Shown in pieces: positions 35,143-44,022 of a DNA stretch of 64,000 nt. The DNA comes from Veillonella dispar (GTDB lineage Bacteria; Bacillota; Negativicutes; Veillonellales; Veillonellaceae). The stretch spans positions 1,261,952 through 1,325,951 of the forward strand of contig NZ_LR134375.1 in the NCBI RefSeq assembly GCF_900637515.1, in the 5' to 3' direction. The translations under genes and the position numbers were made by a program. Every line of letters begins with the position of its first letter. The stretch's first letter is position 1. Under the pieces are notes generated by a model that saw only the letters and a program-made list of their open reading frames with translations, made no database searches and was not told where the DNA came from.

Positions 35143-35878
35143 ATTTGGCCATTAACTTTTCTAACGTTAATTGAGCCGCATGTTGTTCTGCAATTTTTTT
35201 ACTTTTACCAGAGCCTGCCTCGTAAGTAACACCATTGATTTCGACCACCATATGGAAGGTCTTAGCATGGTCGGGACCACTTTCACTGAGCAAACGATAG
35301 ACGGTATGTTTATCACCATCCCGTTGCACATATTCTTGTAACAAGGTTTTATAATCCTTGCCCCGTTTACCTTCTAAAGCTTGCTTGATATACGTAATGA
35401 GATGTTTTAAAACGAAGTTCATCGCCGTTTGGTAATCTGTAGAAATATAGATAGCACCAATGAGAGACTCAAAGGTATCCGCTAAAATAGAATTACGATT
35501 ATTACCACCAGAAGCACGTTCACCATGACCGAGCAATAAATATTGCCCCAATTGTAAAGAACGACTTACAGATGCTAAAGAATCTTCACACACTGTAGCG
35601 GCCTTAATTTTTGTCAAATCACCTTCGGCCATGTCTGGATAAGTCTTAAATAGGTATTCCCCAATAATAAGATCCAAAACAGCATCGCCTAAAAACTCTA
35701 ATCGCTGATTGTGATTAATATGCTTTGATTTATGTTCATTCGCATAAGATGTATGTGTAAAAGCACAATCTAAAATGGATATATCTGACACAGGTATGTC
35801 TAAACGAGCAACAAGCCCATGAAGAGATTCTTCACGAGCTTGTGTCATCTTACTCTTATGCGCTTCAACAGCTACCAT
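35141..35878 (-). CDS. rnc: Ribonuclease III
   Basis: 245 residues. Double-strand RNA endonuclease for rRNA and mRNA processing. The catalytic signature NQRLEFLGDAVLDLIIGEYL is near residue 58, with the second acidic site LADTFESLIGAIYI near 130, and a C-terminal double-stranded-RNA-binding domain from about 170 (YKTLLQEYVQRDG ... GSGKSKKIAEQHAAQLTLEK). The ATG overlaps the fabF stop (TAATG), so it is translationally coupled to the fatty-acid operon. The N-terminus is about 15 residues longer than usual. Confidence 0.97.
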   Translation of the reverse strand: MVAVEAHKSKMTQAREESLHGLVARLDIPVSDISILDCAFTHTSYANEHKSKHINHNQRLEFLGDAVLDLIIGEYLFKTYPDMAEGDLTKIKAATVCEDSLASVSRSLQLGQYLLLGHGERASGGNNRNSILADTFESLIGAIYISTDYQTAMNFVLKHLITYIKQALEGKRGKDYKTLLQEYVQRDGDKHTVYRLLSESGPDHAKTFHMVVEINGVTYEAGSGKSKKIAEQHAAQLTLEKLMAK

Positions 35879-37122
35879 TAGCCTTCATAACGGCGTACGC
35901 AAAGTGTACCGTTATGACCACCAAAACCGAAAGAGTTGGAAAGAGCACATTTAACTTGAAGGTCACGTGCACCTTCGCGAACATAGTCAAGATCCAAACC
36001 TTCATCAGGGTTGTCACAGTTGATTGTAGGATGAACTTTGCCAGTTTCGATAGCCATCGCCATAACGATAGTTTCGATAGCACCAGCAGCACCTAACAAG
36101 TGACCTGTCATGGATTTTGTAGAGTTAACAGCGATGTCTTTAGCATGATCGCCGAACAATTCTTTAATAGCCAATGTTTCATTTTTGTCATTAAGGCCAG
36201 TAGATGTACCATGAGCATTGATGTAGTTAACGTCTTTAGGATCGATACCTGCATCTTTAATTGCTAATTCCATACATTTACGAGCTTGTACACCACCTGG
36301 AGCTGGTGCAGTAATATGGTAAGCATCACCATTAGTACCATAACCTACAACTTCAGCGTAGATATGAGCACCACGAGCTTTTGCATGTTCTAATTCTTCA
36401 AGAACAACGATACCAGAACCTTCACCCATTACGAAACCATCGCGATCGCGGTCAAATGGACGAGATGCTTTTGTTGGTTCGTCATTGCGTGTAGACATAG
36501 CTTTCATAGCTGCGAAACCAGCTACAGCTGCAGGAGATACAGCTGCTTCAGTACCACCGGCAAACATGATATCAGCATCACCACGTTGGATGATACGGAA
36601 AGCATCGCCAATAGCATTTGTACCAGAAGTACAAGCTGTTACGTCTGTAATAACAGGACCTTTAAGGCCAAGACGGATGGATACACGTGCAGATGTCATA
36701 TTTGCAATCATCATAGGAACTGCAAATGGACTTACACGGCCAGGACCTTTTTCGAATAATGTTTCATATACTTCATGGATGGAGTCGATACCGCCAATAC
36801 CAGTACCAACCACAGTACCACAACGATCTAAATCTTGTTTATCTAAATCAAGATCAGCATCTTCACAAGCAAGAACAGCAGCACCGATAGCCAATTCTAC
36901 AGAACGGTCCATACGACGAGCTTCTTTCTTGTCTACGCCATAGTTTGTAACATCAAAATCTTTTACTTCGCCAGCAATACGCGTTGCATAGTCAGATGCA
37001 TCAAAGCGTGTAATTGGCCCAATACCAGATTGACCTGCCAATAACGCATTGTAAAAGTTCTCTTTACCGATACCTACAGGAGTCACTGCCCCTAAGCCAG
37101 TAATTACTACACGTTTTTCCAA
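35878..37122 (-). CDS. fabF: 3-oxoacyl-ACP synthase II
   Basis: 414 residues. Condensing enzyme of fatty-acid elongation. The active-site Cys is in TACTSGTNAIG near 165, with the two histidines in NAHGTSTGLND near 305 and MTGHLLGAAGAIE near 342, and a C-terminal SNSFGFGGHNGTL. Starts at TTG (37122) with GGTGG close upstream. Last fab gene before rnc in the operon. All catalytic residues present. Confidence 0.97.
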   Translation of the reverse strand: MEKRVVITGLGAVTPVGIGKENFYNALLAGQSGIGPITRFDASDYATRIAGEVKDFDVTNYGVDKKEARRMDRSVELAIGAAVLACEDADLDLDKQDLDRCGTVVGTGIGGIDSIHEVYETLFEKGPGRVSPFAVPMMIANMTSARVSIRLGLKGPVITDVTACTSGTNAIGDAFRIIQRGDADIMFAGGTEAAVSPAAVAGFAAMKAMSTRNDEPTKASRPFDRDRDGFVMGEGSGIVVLEELEHAKARGAHIYAEVVGYGTNGDAYHITAPAPGGVQARKCMELAIKDAGIDPKDVNYINAHGTSTGLNDKNETLAIKELFGDHAKDIAVNSTKSMTGHLLGAAGAIETIVMAMAIETGKVHPTINCDNPDEGLDLDYVREGARDLQVKCALSNSFGFGGHNGTLCVRRYEG

Positions 37123-37158
37123 TTATTCCACCTCTTATAGCTATACAGCCCTTTTAAA

Positions 37159-38115
37159 TTAATCAATCTCTGCTACTTGCTGTTTGAGTTGCGCAAAGAT
37201 ATCTTTAACTGGCATAATCTTGTCGACTTTTCTCATATTATTGCCAGAGAACACCAAACCTGTTTCCACATCACCTTGTTGTGCACGAGAAAGAGCACGG
37301 ATGATACAGAATTTATGGGAACAATGTTTTAAACAGTTATCACACACCGTTGGAGGTGCTACAGTACCGTCTAATACAGATTCAGCAAATTTATTTTTAA
37401 TTGCTTGTCCAGGCAAACCTACAGGGCTTTGAATTAATACAATGTCCTCAGGGTTAGTAGCCCGTACATACATTTTTTTCAATTCGTCAGATGCATTACA
37501 TTCATCAGAAGCAGCAAAACGGCTACCCATTTGAACGCCACTAGCACCTAATTTCAACATTTCTACAATGTCACGACCATCAAGAACACCACCAGCACCA
37601 ATAACTGGAATGTTTTTAACAGCAGCTACAACTTCCGGAACGATTTCTCGAGCGGAACGATCCGTACCCAAGTGGCCACCAGCTTCGCAACCTTCTACGA
37701 TGACTGCTGCCGCACCTAGACCTTCAGAAATGCGAGCTAATTTTGCGGACGAAACGATTGGTACGATTGGAGTACCAGACTCTTTGCCCATTGCGAACAT
37801 ATCTCTTGAAAAACCAGCACCTGCTACTACAAGATCAATGCCCTCTTCGATGGCAGTTTTTACTAAGCCAGCAAATTGTGTTGCTGCTACCATCGCATTT
37901 ATACCAATAATACCCGTAGGTGATAATTTTCTAGCTAATTGTATTTCGTATCGTAATTCATCAAACGGCAAACCGGATGCTGCAATAAGGCCGATACCAC
38001 CTTCATTTGCAACGGCTGCCGCCAAGCGAGCTGTAGACAATCTAATCGCCATACCACCTTGAATAATAGGTACTTTGGCCACTAGATTCCCAATGCGAAG
38101 TTCAGGGAGCTTCAC
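37159..38115 (-). CDS. FabK/nitronate monooxygenase-like flavoprotein with C-terminal Cys cluster
   Basis: About 318 residues, TIM-barrel FMN protein of the FabK/2-nitropropane dioxygenase family. N-terminal PIIQGGMAIRLSTARLAAAV, FMN-phosphate motifs VEGCEAGGHLGTD near 140 and GAGGVLDGRDI near 175. Unlike the two other family members in this window, it carries a cysteine-rich end (CDNCLKHCSHKFCI near 275), which may bind a metal or cluster. The GTG at 38115 has GGAGG 8 bases upstream and is preferred over a TTG two codons earlier. It sits between acpP and fabF, so a role in acyl-ACP metabolism is likely, but whether it is an enoyl reductase or a nitronate monooxygenase is open. Confidence 0.75.
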   Translation of the reverse strand: MKLPELRIGNLVAKVPIIQGGMAIRLSTARLAAAVANEGGIGLIAASGLPFDELRYEIQLARKLSPTGIIGINAMVAATQFAGLVKTAIEEGIDLVVAGAGFSRDMFAMGKESGTPIVPIVSSAKLARISEGLGAAAVIVEGCEAGGHLGTDRSAREIVPEVVAAVKNIPVIGAGGVLDGRDIVEMLKLGASGVQMGSRFAASDECNASDELKKMYVRATNPEDIVLIQSPVGLPGQAIKNKFAESVLDGTVAPPTVCDNCLKHCSHKFCIIRALSRAQQGDVETGLVFSGNNMRKVDKIMPVKDIFAQLKQQVAEID

Positions 38116-38135
38116 TATCAAATCCTCCTGTAAAT

Positions 38136-38165
38136 AAAACCGGTTGGGAGGCCACTCGGCCTCCC
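38136..38165 (-). terminator. GC-rich hairpin between acpP and the FabK-like gene (possible attenuator)
   Basis: GGGAGGCC (38146-38153) and GGCCTCCC (38158-38165) form an 8-bp stem with a 4-base loop. On the minus strand AACCGGTTTTATTT follows. It could partly end transcription after acpP, or protect the 3' end of acpP mRNA, raising ACP over the downstream enzymes. Confidence 0.55.
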
Positions 38166-38192
38166 GTGCGGCTGAATTGTCAGCTTTACAGC

Positions 38193-38423
38193 TTATTTAG
38201 CAGAATCAATATATTCTACTGTATCCTTAACGGTTTTAATTTTTTCTGCAACATCGTCAGGGATTTCAACATTGAATTCTTCTTCGAATGCCATGATCAA
38301 TTCAACGATATCTAAGGAGTCAGCGCCTAAGTCGTCGATGAATGTAGAATCAATGGTAACTTCAGCTTCATCAACACCTAATTGTTCCACAACGATTGCT
38401 TTTACTTTATCGAAAGTGTTCAT
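38193..38423 (-). CDS. acpP: Acyl carrier protein
   Basis: 76 residues from the ATG at 38423 (MNTFDKVKA). Acidic four-helix carrier; the phosphopantetheine serine is in [19 protein letters not shown] near residue 37. A strong AAAGGAGG lies 11 bases upstream; the longer frame begins within that site. It shuttles acyl chains among Fab enzymes and to PlsX. Embedded between fabG and the FabK-like gene. Confidence 0.97.
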   Translation of the reverse strand: MNTFDKVKAIVVEQLGVDEAEVTIDSTFIDDLGADSLDIVELIMAFEEEFNVEIPDDVAEKIKTVKDTVEYIDSAK

Positions 38424-38474
38424 TGGTGGTTCACCTCCTTTCAAAGTGTATTTATATATAGTCTAATTTTGAAA

Positions 38475-39218
38475 CTACATCACCATACCGCCATCTACAT
38501 TGATGACTTGGCCTGTAATATAGTTAGCAAAATCGCTAGCAAGGAATGTTGCTACTGTTGCTACTTCTTCAGCATCAGCCATACGGCCCAATGGAATTTC
38601 AGCAACCATAGCTTCTTTAACTTTTTCTGGCAATACATCAGTCATATCTGTATTGATAAAGCCTGGTGCAATAGCATTAACAGTAATGCCACGGCTCGCT
38701 AATTCTTTAGCACAGGATTTAGTGAAACCAATTACGCCAGCTTTAGAAGCTGCATAGTTAGTTTGACCCGCATTACCCATAACACCTACAACAGATGTCA
38801 TGTTGATAATACGACCAGAACGTTGTTTCATCATGATTTTAGATACTGCTTTAGTTACTAGATATACACCTTTAAGATTGATATCAATAACAGCATCAAA
38901 ATCTTCGTCTTTCATACGCATCAACAAACCGTCGCGCGTAATACCCGCATTATTTACGAGAATATCAATGTGACCAAACTCTTTATGAGCTTCTTCTACC
39001 ATAGAAGCAACTTCATCAGCATTGGCTACATTGGCTTTAATTTTAATGGCTTTACGGCCTAAAGCTTGTACAGCTTCAACAGTTTCTTGAGCTGCACCTT
39101 CGCTACCGCTATAGTTAACTACAACATCAGCACCAGATTGTGCTAAATTGATAGCTACAGCGCGACCAATGCCACGGGATGCGCCAGTTACAATGGCTAC
39201 TTTACCCTCTAAATGCAT
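38475..39218 (-). CDS. fabG: 3-oxoacyl-ACP reductase
   Basis: 247 residues, short-chain dehydrogenase. NADPH motif TGASRGIGRAVAINLA near 10, NNAGITRDGLLMRM near 87, catalytic Ser near 138 (MTSVVGVMGN) and YAASKAG near 151, closing with ITGQVINVDGGMVM. Reduces the keto group after each condensation. Start 2 bases after the fabD stop. Confidence 0.97.
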   Translation of the reverse strand: MHLEGKVAIVTGASRGIGRAVAINLAQSGADVVVNYSGSEGAAQETVEAVQALGRKAIKIKANVANADEVASMVEEAHKEFGHIDILVNNAGITRDGLLMRMKDEDFDAVIDINLKGVYLVTKAVSKIMMKQRSGRIINMTSVVGVMGNAGQTNYAASKAGVIGFTKSCAKELASRGITVNAIAPGFINTDMTDVLPEKVKEAMVAEIPLGRMADAEEVATVATFLASDFANYITGQVINVDGGMVM

Positions 39219-39219
39219 T

Positions 39220-40161
39220 TTATCGAACCCCTTTCAAAAATTCAAGCGTTTTCTCTAAGGATGCAATGTCTTCAACATTGGCTAATTCCATATCTTTATT
39301 GATCTTTTTAGTAAAGCCTGTAAGAACTTTACCAGGACCTACTTCAACGAAACGAGTTACGCCAAAGTTAACCATTTCAGCTACGCAGTCTTCCCACAAT
39401 ACAGGATTAGCAGCTTGTGTAACTAAGGACTCTTTAATATCGTTTGCATTAGTCAAAATTTTACCTGTAACATTTGCTACTACAGGGATTTGAGCATCGC
39501 TCACTTGGATTTTATCCAACTCTTCTTTTAAACGAAGAGCTGCAGGTTCCATCAAACGGCTGTGGAATGGAGCACTTACAGGAAGCATAACAGCACGTTT
39601 TGCACCGGCTTCTTTCATCTTTTCTGCTGCAGTTTCTACCGCTGCTGTTTCACCAGCAATAACAATTTGACCTGGGCAGTTGAAGTTAACTGCTTGCACA
39701 GAACCAACAGAATCGTTAACCTCTTTACAAATTTCTACAACTTGTTCACGAGGTAAAGCTAGAATTGCTGCCATAGCACCTTTGCCCAATGGCACAGCTT
39801 CTTGCATATATTCACCGCGTTTATGAACAACATACACAGCATCTTTAAAATTCAATACACCTGCCGCTACAAGAGCACTGTATTCACCAAGACTATGACC
39901 ACCTACGATATCAGGTGTAAAGCCTTGTTCTTTAAGAACTTCATAGCAAGCTACAGATGCAGTTAAAATAGCTGGTTGTGTATTAGCTGTTTTAACAAGT
40001 TCAGTATCAGGACCTTCAAAGCACAATTTGGAAATAGAGTAACCAAGTGCTTCATCAGCTTCTTCAAAACGTTGTTTCACAATAGGATATGCATTGTACA
40101 AATCTTGTAACATGCCTACTTTTTGGGAACCTTGACCAGGAAAAACAAATGCCGTTTTCAT
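39220..40161 (-). CDS. fabD: Malonyl-CoA:ACP transacylase
   Basis: 313 residues from the ATG at 40161, which has AAGGAGG 7 bases upstream; the longer frame has no site. Loads malonyl groups on ACP. GQGSQ near residue 10, the nucleophile motif GGHSLGEYSALVAAG near 88, and the catalytic histidine in PVSAPFHSRLMEPA near 200. Overlaps no neighbour; 10 bases after fabK. Confidence 0.97.
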   Translation of the reverse strand: MKTAFVFPGQGSQKVGMLQDLYNAYPIVKQRFEEADEALGYSISKLCFEGPDTELVKTANTQPAILTASVACYEVLKEQGFTPDIVGGHSLGEYSALVAAGVLNFKDAVYVVHKRGEYMQEAVPLGKGAMAAILALPREQVVEICKEVNDSVGSVQAVNFNCPGQIVIAGETAAVETAAEKMKEAGAKRAVMLPVSAPFHSRLMEPAALRLKEELDKIQVSDAQIPVVANVTGKILTNANDIKESLVTQAANPVLWEDCVAEMVNFGVTRFVEVGPGKVLTGFTKKINKDMELANVEDIASLEKTLEFLKGVR

Positions 40162-40171
40162 AAGGGCCTCC

Positions 40172-41116
40172 TTATTTACCAAGACCTTGAAGGTTTTTAA
40201 TTACAGTTTCAGTTTCAGTCATAATATCTTTGATAATAGTTGCACATGGTTTAACATCTGTTAACATACCAGAGATTTGACCGATCATTACAGAACCTTC
40301 TTTTACATCACCTTCAATAGCAGCTTTACGAAGTGTACCTGCACCTAAATTTTCTAACTCTTCTTTGGAACCACCGCTAAATTCAAGGGATTTATATTTA
40401 TGAGCTAATGCATTATCAATGATACGTACAGGATGACCTGTTGTTAAACCAGTCATAACAGTAGCACGATCTTTTGCTTTCAATACTGCAGTTTTATAGT
40501 TTTCATGAGCAATACATTCTTCGGATAATACGAATCGCGTACCCATTTGTACTGCTTGAGCGCCTAATGCAAATGCCGCAGCCATACCACGGCCATCCGC
40601 AATACCACCAGCAGCGATAACTGGGACATCTACAGCATCTACTACTTGTGGAATCAATGCCATAGTAGTAATATCGCCTACGTGACCACCAGATTCTGTA
40701 CCTTCTGCGATAATTGCATCAATACCACCACGTAACAAGCGTTTTGCAAGTAATACGGAAGCAACTACAGGGATTACCTTTGTACCGATTTCTTTTAAAG
40801 CTGGAATGTACACGCCAGGATTACCAGCACCTGTTGTAATTACAGGAACGCGTTCTTCCACAACTACTTCCATAACTTCTTTAACAAATGGAGACATGAG
40901 CATGATATTACAACCAAATGGTTTATTTGTACGCTCTTTTAATTTGTGAATTTCATTACGGAAAATATCAGGAGGCATATGACCAGCCCCAATAATACCA
41001 AGGCCACCCGCTTCGGAAACAGCTGCCGCTAATTCTGCAGTACCGAGCCAAGCCATACCACCTTGTAAGATTGGGTACTCAATCTGTAATAAATCACAAA
41101 TGTCAGTCTTAATCAT
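40172..41116 (-). CDS. fabK: Enoyl-ACP reductase II
   Basis: 314 residues. FMN-dependent enoyl-ACP reductase that completes each elongation cycle. N-terminal IEYPILQGGMAWLGTAELAAAV, catalytic-histidine block AEGTESGGHVGDITTMALIP near 140, FMN-binding AAGGIADGRGMAAAFALGA near 175 and MGTRFVLSEECIAHENYK near 200. The match to FabK is closer than for the cysteine-rich paralogue downstream. No fabI is seen, so FabK is probably the main enoyl reductase. GGAGG about 10 bases before the ATG. Confidence 0.93.
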   Translation of the reverse strand: MIKTDICDLLQIEYPILQGGMAWLGTAELAAAVSEAGGLGIIGAGHMPPDIFRNEIHKLKERTNKPFGCNIMLMSPFVKEVMEVVVEERVPVITTGAGNPGVYIPALKEIGTKVIPVVASVLLAKRLLRGGIDAIIAEGTESGGHVGDITTMALIPQVVDAVDVPVIAAGGIADGRGMAAAFALGAQAVQMGTRFVLSEECIAHENYKTAVLKAKDRATVMTGLTTGHPVRIIDNALAHKYKSLEFSGGSKEELENLGAGTLRKAAIEGDVKEGSVMIGQISGMLTDVKPCATIIKDIMTETETVIKNLQGLGK

Positions 41117-41131
41117 CTTGATGTGTCCTCC

Positions 41132-42127
41132 TTAATACCATTTCAAGACAAGGCTAGCCCATGTAAGGCCTGCACCAAATCCTGCAAACGCAACATTATC
41201 GCCACGTTTGAAACGCCCTTCACGATTAGCTTCGTCCAAAGCTATCGCTACAGACGCGGCAGATGTATTACCATACTTATGTAAATTAACAAATACTTTT
41301 TCCATCGGCATATGTAAGCGTTTTGCAGCCGAATCAATAATACGAATATTTGCTTGATGTGGAATGAAGAAATCCAACTCATTAAGTTCCATTCCAGCTC
41401 GTTCTAAAGATTTTAAAACAGTACGTCCCATCGTTTTAACAGCAAATTTATATACTTCAGGGCCATCCATATGAATGAATGTTAATCCTTCTTCAACGCG
41501 TTGATCATTGGCAACTACTGCTGTACCACCTGCAGGAATGCATAAAGATGGACCACCAGTACCATCAGCCCCCATGTCAATACCTTTAATGCCATAACCT
41601 TCAGGGACCTCAGATACTACCGCGGCGCCAGCACCATCACCAAAGAGGATACATGTACCACGATCATTCCAATTTACCCGTCGAGATAGAATTTCAGCCC
41701 CTACAACAAGAACCTTTTTATATAAACCGGAGCTAATATAGCTAGCTGCAGTAATCAATCCATATACAAAGCCAGAGCATGCAGCTTGTAAATCATAGGC
41801 CGCTGCATTCTTAGCTCCTAAATTCGCTTGTAATACACAAGCGGCTGAAGGAATAATCATATCTGGTGTTAAGGTAGCAAAGATAATCATATCTATATCT
41901 TCGGCACTAACCTTAGCCATTTGCATAGCTTTTTTGGCTGCCTCAGTCGCCATATAGGATGTATTCATACCTTCCGGTGCAATGCGTCGTTCCTCGATAC
42001 CAGTACGTTCTCTAATCCATTGGTCATTGGTATCAACCATTTTTTCTAGATCAAAGTTTGTTACTACATTGTCAGGAAGGAAGCTCCCAGTACCAATGAT
42101 TCCTACCGGTTTACTCATCATAGTCAT
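41132..42127 (-). CDS. fabH: 3-oxoacyl-ACP synthase III
   Basis: 331 residues. Starts fatty-acid synthesis by condensing acyl-CoA with malonyl-ACP. Active-site Cys in AACSGFVYGL near 116, His in HQANIRIIDSAAKRL near 255, and Asn in KYGNTSAASVAIAL near 286. The ATG at 42127 overlaps the plsX end by 17 bases and has GGAG 9 bases upstream; alternative ATGs two and three codons later are possible. Confidence 0.96.
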   Translation of the reverse strand: MTMMSKPVGIIGTGSFLPDNVVTNFDLEKMVDTNDQWIRERTGIEERRIAPEGMNTSYMATEAAKKAMQMAKVSAEDIDMIIFATLTPDMIIPSAACVLQANLGAKNAAAYDLQAACSGFVYGLITAASYISSGLYKKVLVVGAEILSRRVNWNDRGTCILFGDGAGAAVVSEVPEGYGIKGIDMGADGTGGPSLCIPAGGTAVVANDQRVEEGLTFIHMDGPEVYKFAVKTMGRTVLKSLERAGMELNELDFFIPHQANIRIIDSAAKRLHMPMEKVFVNLHKYGNTSAASVAIALDEANREGRFKRGDNVAFAGFGAGLTWASLVLKWY

Positions 42128-43139
42128 ACTTCAAGGCTCCTTCAATATCCATTGTTTCTCTTATGTGTTGAATAATTTTACGCTCTACTAAATCACTGGC
42201 AATTTCAATAGCAGTTTTAATCTCTTTAGCTTTGGAGCTACCATGGGCAATCATAAACACCCCGTTAACCCCTAAGAGTGGAGCACCACCATTTTCCGTG
42301 TGATCTAAGCGTTTTGCCATCTTTTTTAAAGCTGGCTTTACAAGCATAGCACCAATTTTAGCAAAAATACTACCTGCCATAATGCTATCCTTTACTAATT
42401 GTGTAAGACCTGTTACCAAGCCTTCTGCAAATTTAAGTACCACATTACCGACAAAACCATCGCAAACAACAACATCTACGACCCCTTTTGGAATATCACG
42501 GCCTTCAATATTACCTTTGAAATTAATAGTTTTCATACGTTCCAAAATTGGATATGTGGCTAGAACGACATCGTTCCCCTTAGTGGCTTCTTCGCCAATA
42601 TTTAATAACCCTACTGTAGGTTCTTCTTTACCTAATAAAAGTTTTGCATATTCAGAACCCATCAATGCACCTTGTACAAGATGTTTTGGTTTACTATTTG
42701 AGTTAGCACCAGAATCTAACATAACAGTAATGCCACTAACTGTTGGCATCGGAGTTGCAATAACCGGGCGATCAACCCCTTTAATACGACCAAGACCAAA
42801 CAATGCAGCTGCTACAGCAGCACCTGTGCTACCTGGAGCAATCACGGCATCGCAGACATTATCACGAACTAAAGATGTTGCTACCACAACAGATGCGTCC
42901 TTTTTCTTACGCAATGCTTGTCCTGGATGTTCATCCATCCCGATGACTTGACTGGCATGATGTACAGAAATGCGTGGATTCTTAGCTTCATTATTAGCTT
43001 CTAATATATTAAAAATTTGCTGCTCATCGCCGACGAGCACCACTTCAATGTGTTCATTTGCTCGTACGGCTTCAATGGATCCTAGTACAGTCTCCAATGG
43101 AGCAAAGTCGCCACCCATGGCGTCTATTGCAATTTTCAT
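42111..43139 (-). CDS. plsX: Phosphate acyltransferase PlsX
   Basis: 342 residues. Converts acyl-ACP to acyl-phosphate for PlsY, linking fatty-acid to phospholipid synthesis at the membrane. Visible family blocks: MKIAIDAMGGDFAPLETVLG at the start, ALRKKKDASVVVA near 75, APGSTGAAVAAALFGLGRI near 100, and GGAPLLGVNGVFMIAHGSS near 288. Follows fapR by 3 bases; overlaps fabH. Confidence 0.97.
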   Translation of the reverse strand: MKIAIDAMGGDFAPLETVLGSIEAVRANEHIEVVLVGDEQQIFNILEANNEAKNPRISVHHASQVIGMDEHPGQALRKKKDASVVVATSLVRDNVCDAVIAPGSTGAAVAAALFGLGRIKGVDRPVIATPMPTVSGITVMLDSGANSNSKPKHLVQGALMGSEYAKLLLGKEEPTVGLLNIGEEATKGNDVVLATYPILERMKTINFKGNIEGRDIPKGVVDVVVCDGFVGNVVLKFAEGLVTGLTQLVKDSIMAGSIFAKIGAMLVKPALKKMAKRLDHTENGGAPLLGVNGVFMIAHGSSKAKEIKTAIEIASDLVERKIIQHIRETMDIEGALKYDYDE

Positions 43140-43142
43140 AAT

Positions 43143-43703
43143 CTACACCCTATTCTCTACGGATTCCATAATAAATTTTGCGCGAAATACTTCTTTTATT
43201 TTATCTCTTATAATGACCCAAATAAAGAACTTATTACCACGGCGACGCACAATTTCTGCTTTTGCCACCAAATTAGTACCAGCTCCTACTGGATTCTTAT
43301 ATTTTATATTTCCAACCTCCGCAGAACAAACAGTAGTCCCCATGACTACCTTTGCGAGGGAATTCGCTTGAGCATATAAATACTGTGGCTCTACATATCC
43401 AAATCGATCTTCCATGTCTGCAGTAGTACGCAACATCGATAATGCTTGTTGCCCTTCCGTGACATCAATCAATTCGCCAACCACTTCGTACGGTACATGT
43501 TCTACCGTTTCTTGTGATTGACCTGTAGCCATGACGCGTATGCGTTCACGCAATTCAGGAATCCCCAACTCTAGTCGATCAAGACGAATAGTTGGCACAC
43601 TTACATTAAAGTGTGTTGCCAATTCTTCATCAGTAAGAAATGGCGTAATATTCAGTTTTTCTTGTAACTGCTTTTGGCGCTCTTGCTTCTTTAACCGACT
43701 CAT
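43143..43703 (-). CDS. fapR: Fatty-acid and phospholipid biosynthesis transcription regulator FapR
   Basis: 186 residues. N-terminal helix-turn-helix (about 5-60: FLTDEELATHFNVSVPTIRL) binds operators; the C-terminal hotdog-fold domain binds malonyl-CoA, which releases the repressor. In this domain GYVEPQYLYAQANSLAKVVM near 100 and VGAGTNLVAKAEIVRRRGNK near 140 match the effector region. First gene of the fab operon, with a consensus-like promoter and an operator-like site immediately upstream, so it probably regulates itself and the operon. AAAGGTGG before the ATG. Confidence 0.95.
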   Translation of the reverse strand: MSRLKKQERQKQLQEKLNITPFLTDEELATHFNVSVPTIRLDRLELGIPELRERIRVMATGQSQETVEHVPYEVVGELIDVTEGQQALSMLRTTADMEDRFGYVEPQYLYAQANSLAKVVMGTTVCSAEVGNIKYKNPVGAGTNLVAKAEIVRRRGNKFFIWVIIRDKIKEVFRAKFIMESVENRV

Positions 43704-43714
43704 GGGACCACCTT

Positions 43715-43733
43715 TTATGACCTAGTATTAATA
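43715..43733 (-). promoter_or_regulatory. Probable FapR operator
   Basis: The plus strand reads TTATGACCTAGTATTAATA, closely resembling the Firmicute FapR site with its central ACCTAGT core and TTA...TAA ends. It lies just downstream of the fapR -10 hexamer and before the ribosome site, where repressor binding would block transcription. Confidence 0.6.
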
Positions 43734-43743
43734 TTACATCCTA

Positions 43744-43772
43744 AGTATATACAATAATTCCCCTATTGGCAA
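43744..43772 (-). promoter_or_regulatory. Promoter of the fapR-fab operon
   Basis: On the minus strand TTGCCA (43767-43772) and TATACT (43744-43749) are separated by exactly 17 bases, about 40 bases before the fapR ATG. Confidence 0.7.
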
Positions 43773-43862
43773 GGCTTTTCATACATATAGTAACAGATTT
43801 TCCTCATATATACTAAATATAGATATTATTTTATATTTAAGTATCGTTTTGTTTATAAAAGT

Positions 43863-43912
43863 ATAAAAAATGCCACTACTCTACAGTTTTATATTACTAT
43901 AAAATAATGGCA
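43863..43912 (-). terminator. Second terminator-like hairpin downstream of rpmF
   Basis: A 16-pair stem with several G-T pairs (43871-43886 with 43897-43912) is followed by TTTTTTATAC on the minus strand. A terminator for rpmF already lies at 43975-44011, so this one is either a backup or ends a short unannotated transcript from 43913-43974. No coding frame is visible there. Confidence 0.65.
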
Positions 43913-43974
43913 CTGACTAATGCATATGAAGTATATTAAGTTATATATATTACTAAAAGTATACAAAAGCATAC

Positions 43975-44011
43975 AAAAAAGACGCCTACTACTACAGTAG
44001 GCGTCTTTTTT
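43975..44011 (-). terminator. Terminator after rpmF
   Basis: Stem GACGCCTACT with AGTAGGCGTC, extended by A/T pairs, and six T on the minus strand. Confidence 0.9.
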
Positions 44012-44022
44012 CCGCTCACATA

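Noticed and set aside
36485-36943. 152-codon plus-strand frame opposite fabF
   Set aside because: Antisense shadow of fabF, no ribosome site.
37568-38062. 164-codon plus-strand frame opposite the FabK-like gene
   Set aside because: An antisense shadow of a well-supported gene.
42382-42951. 189-codon plus-strand frame opposite plsX
   Set aside because: A shadow of plsX codons; composition and lack of a ribosome site do not support it.
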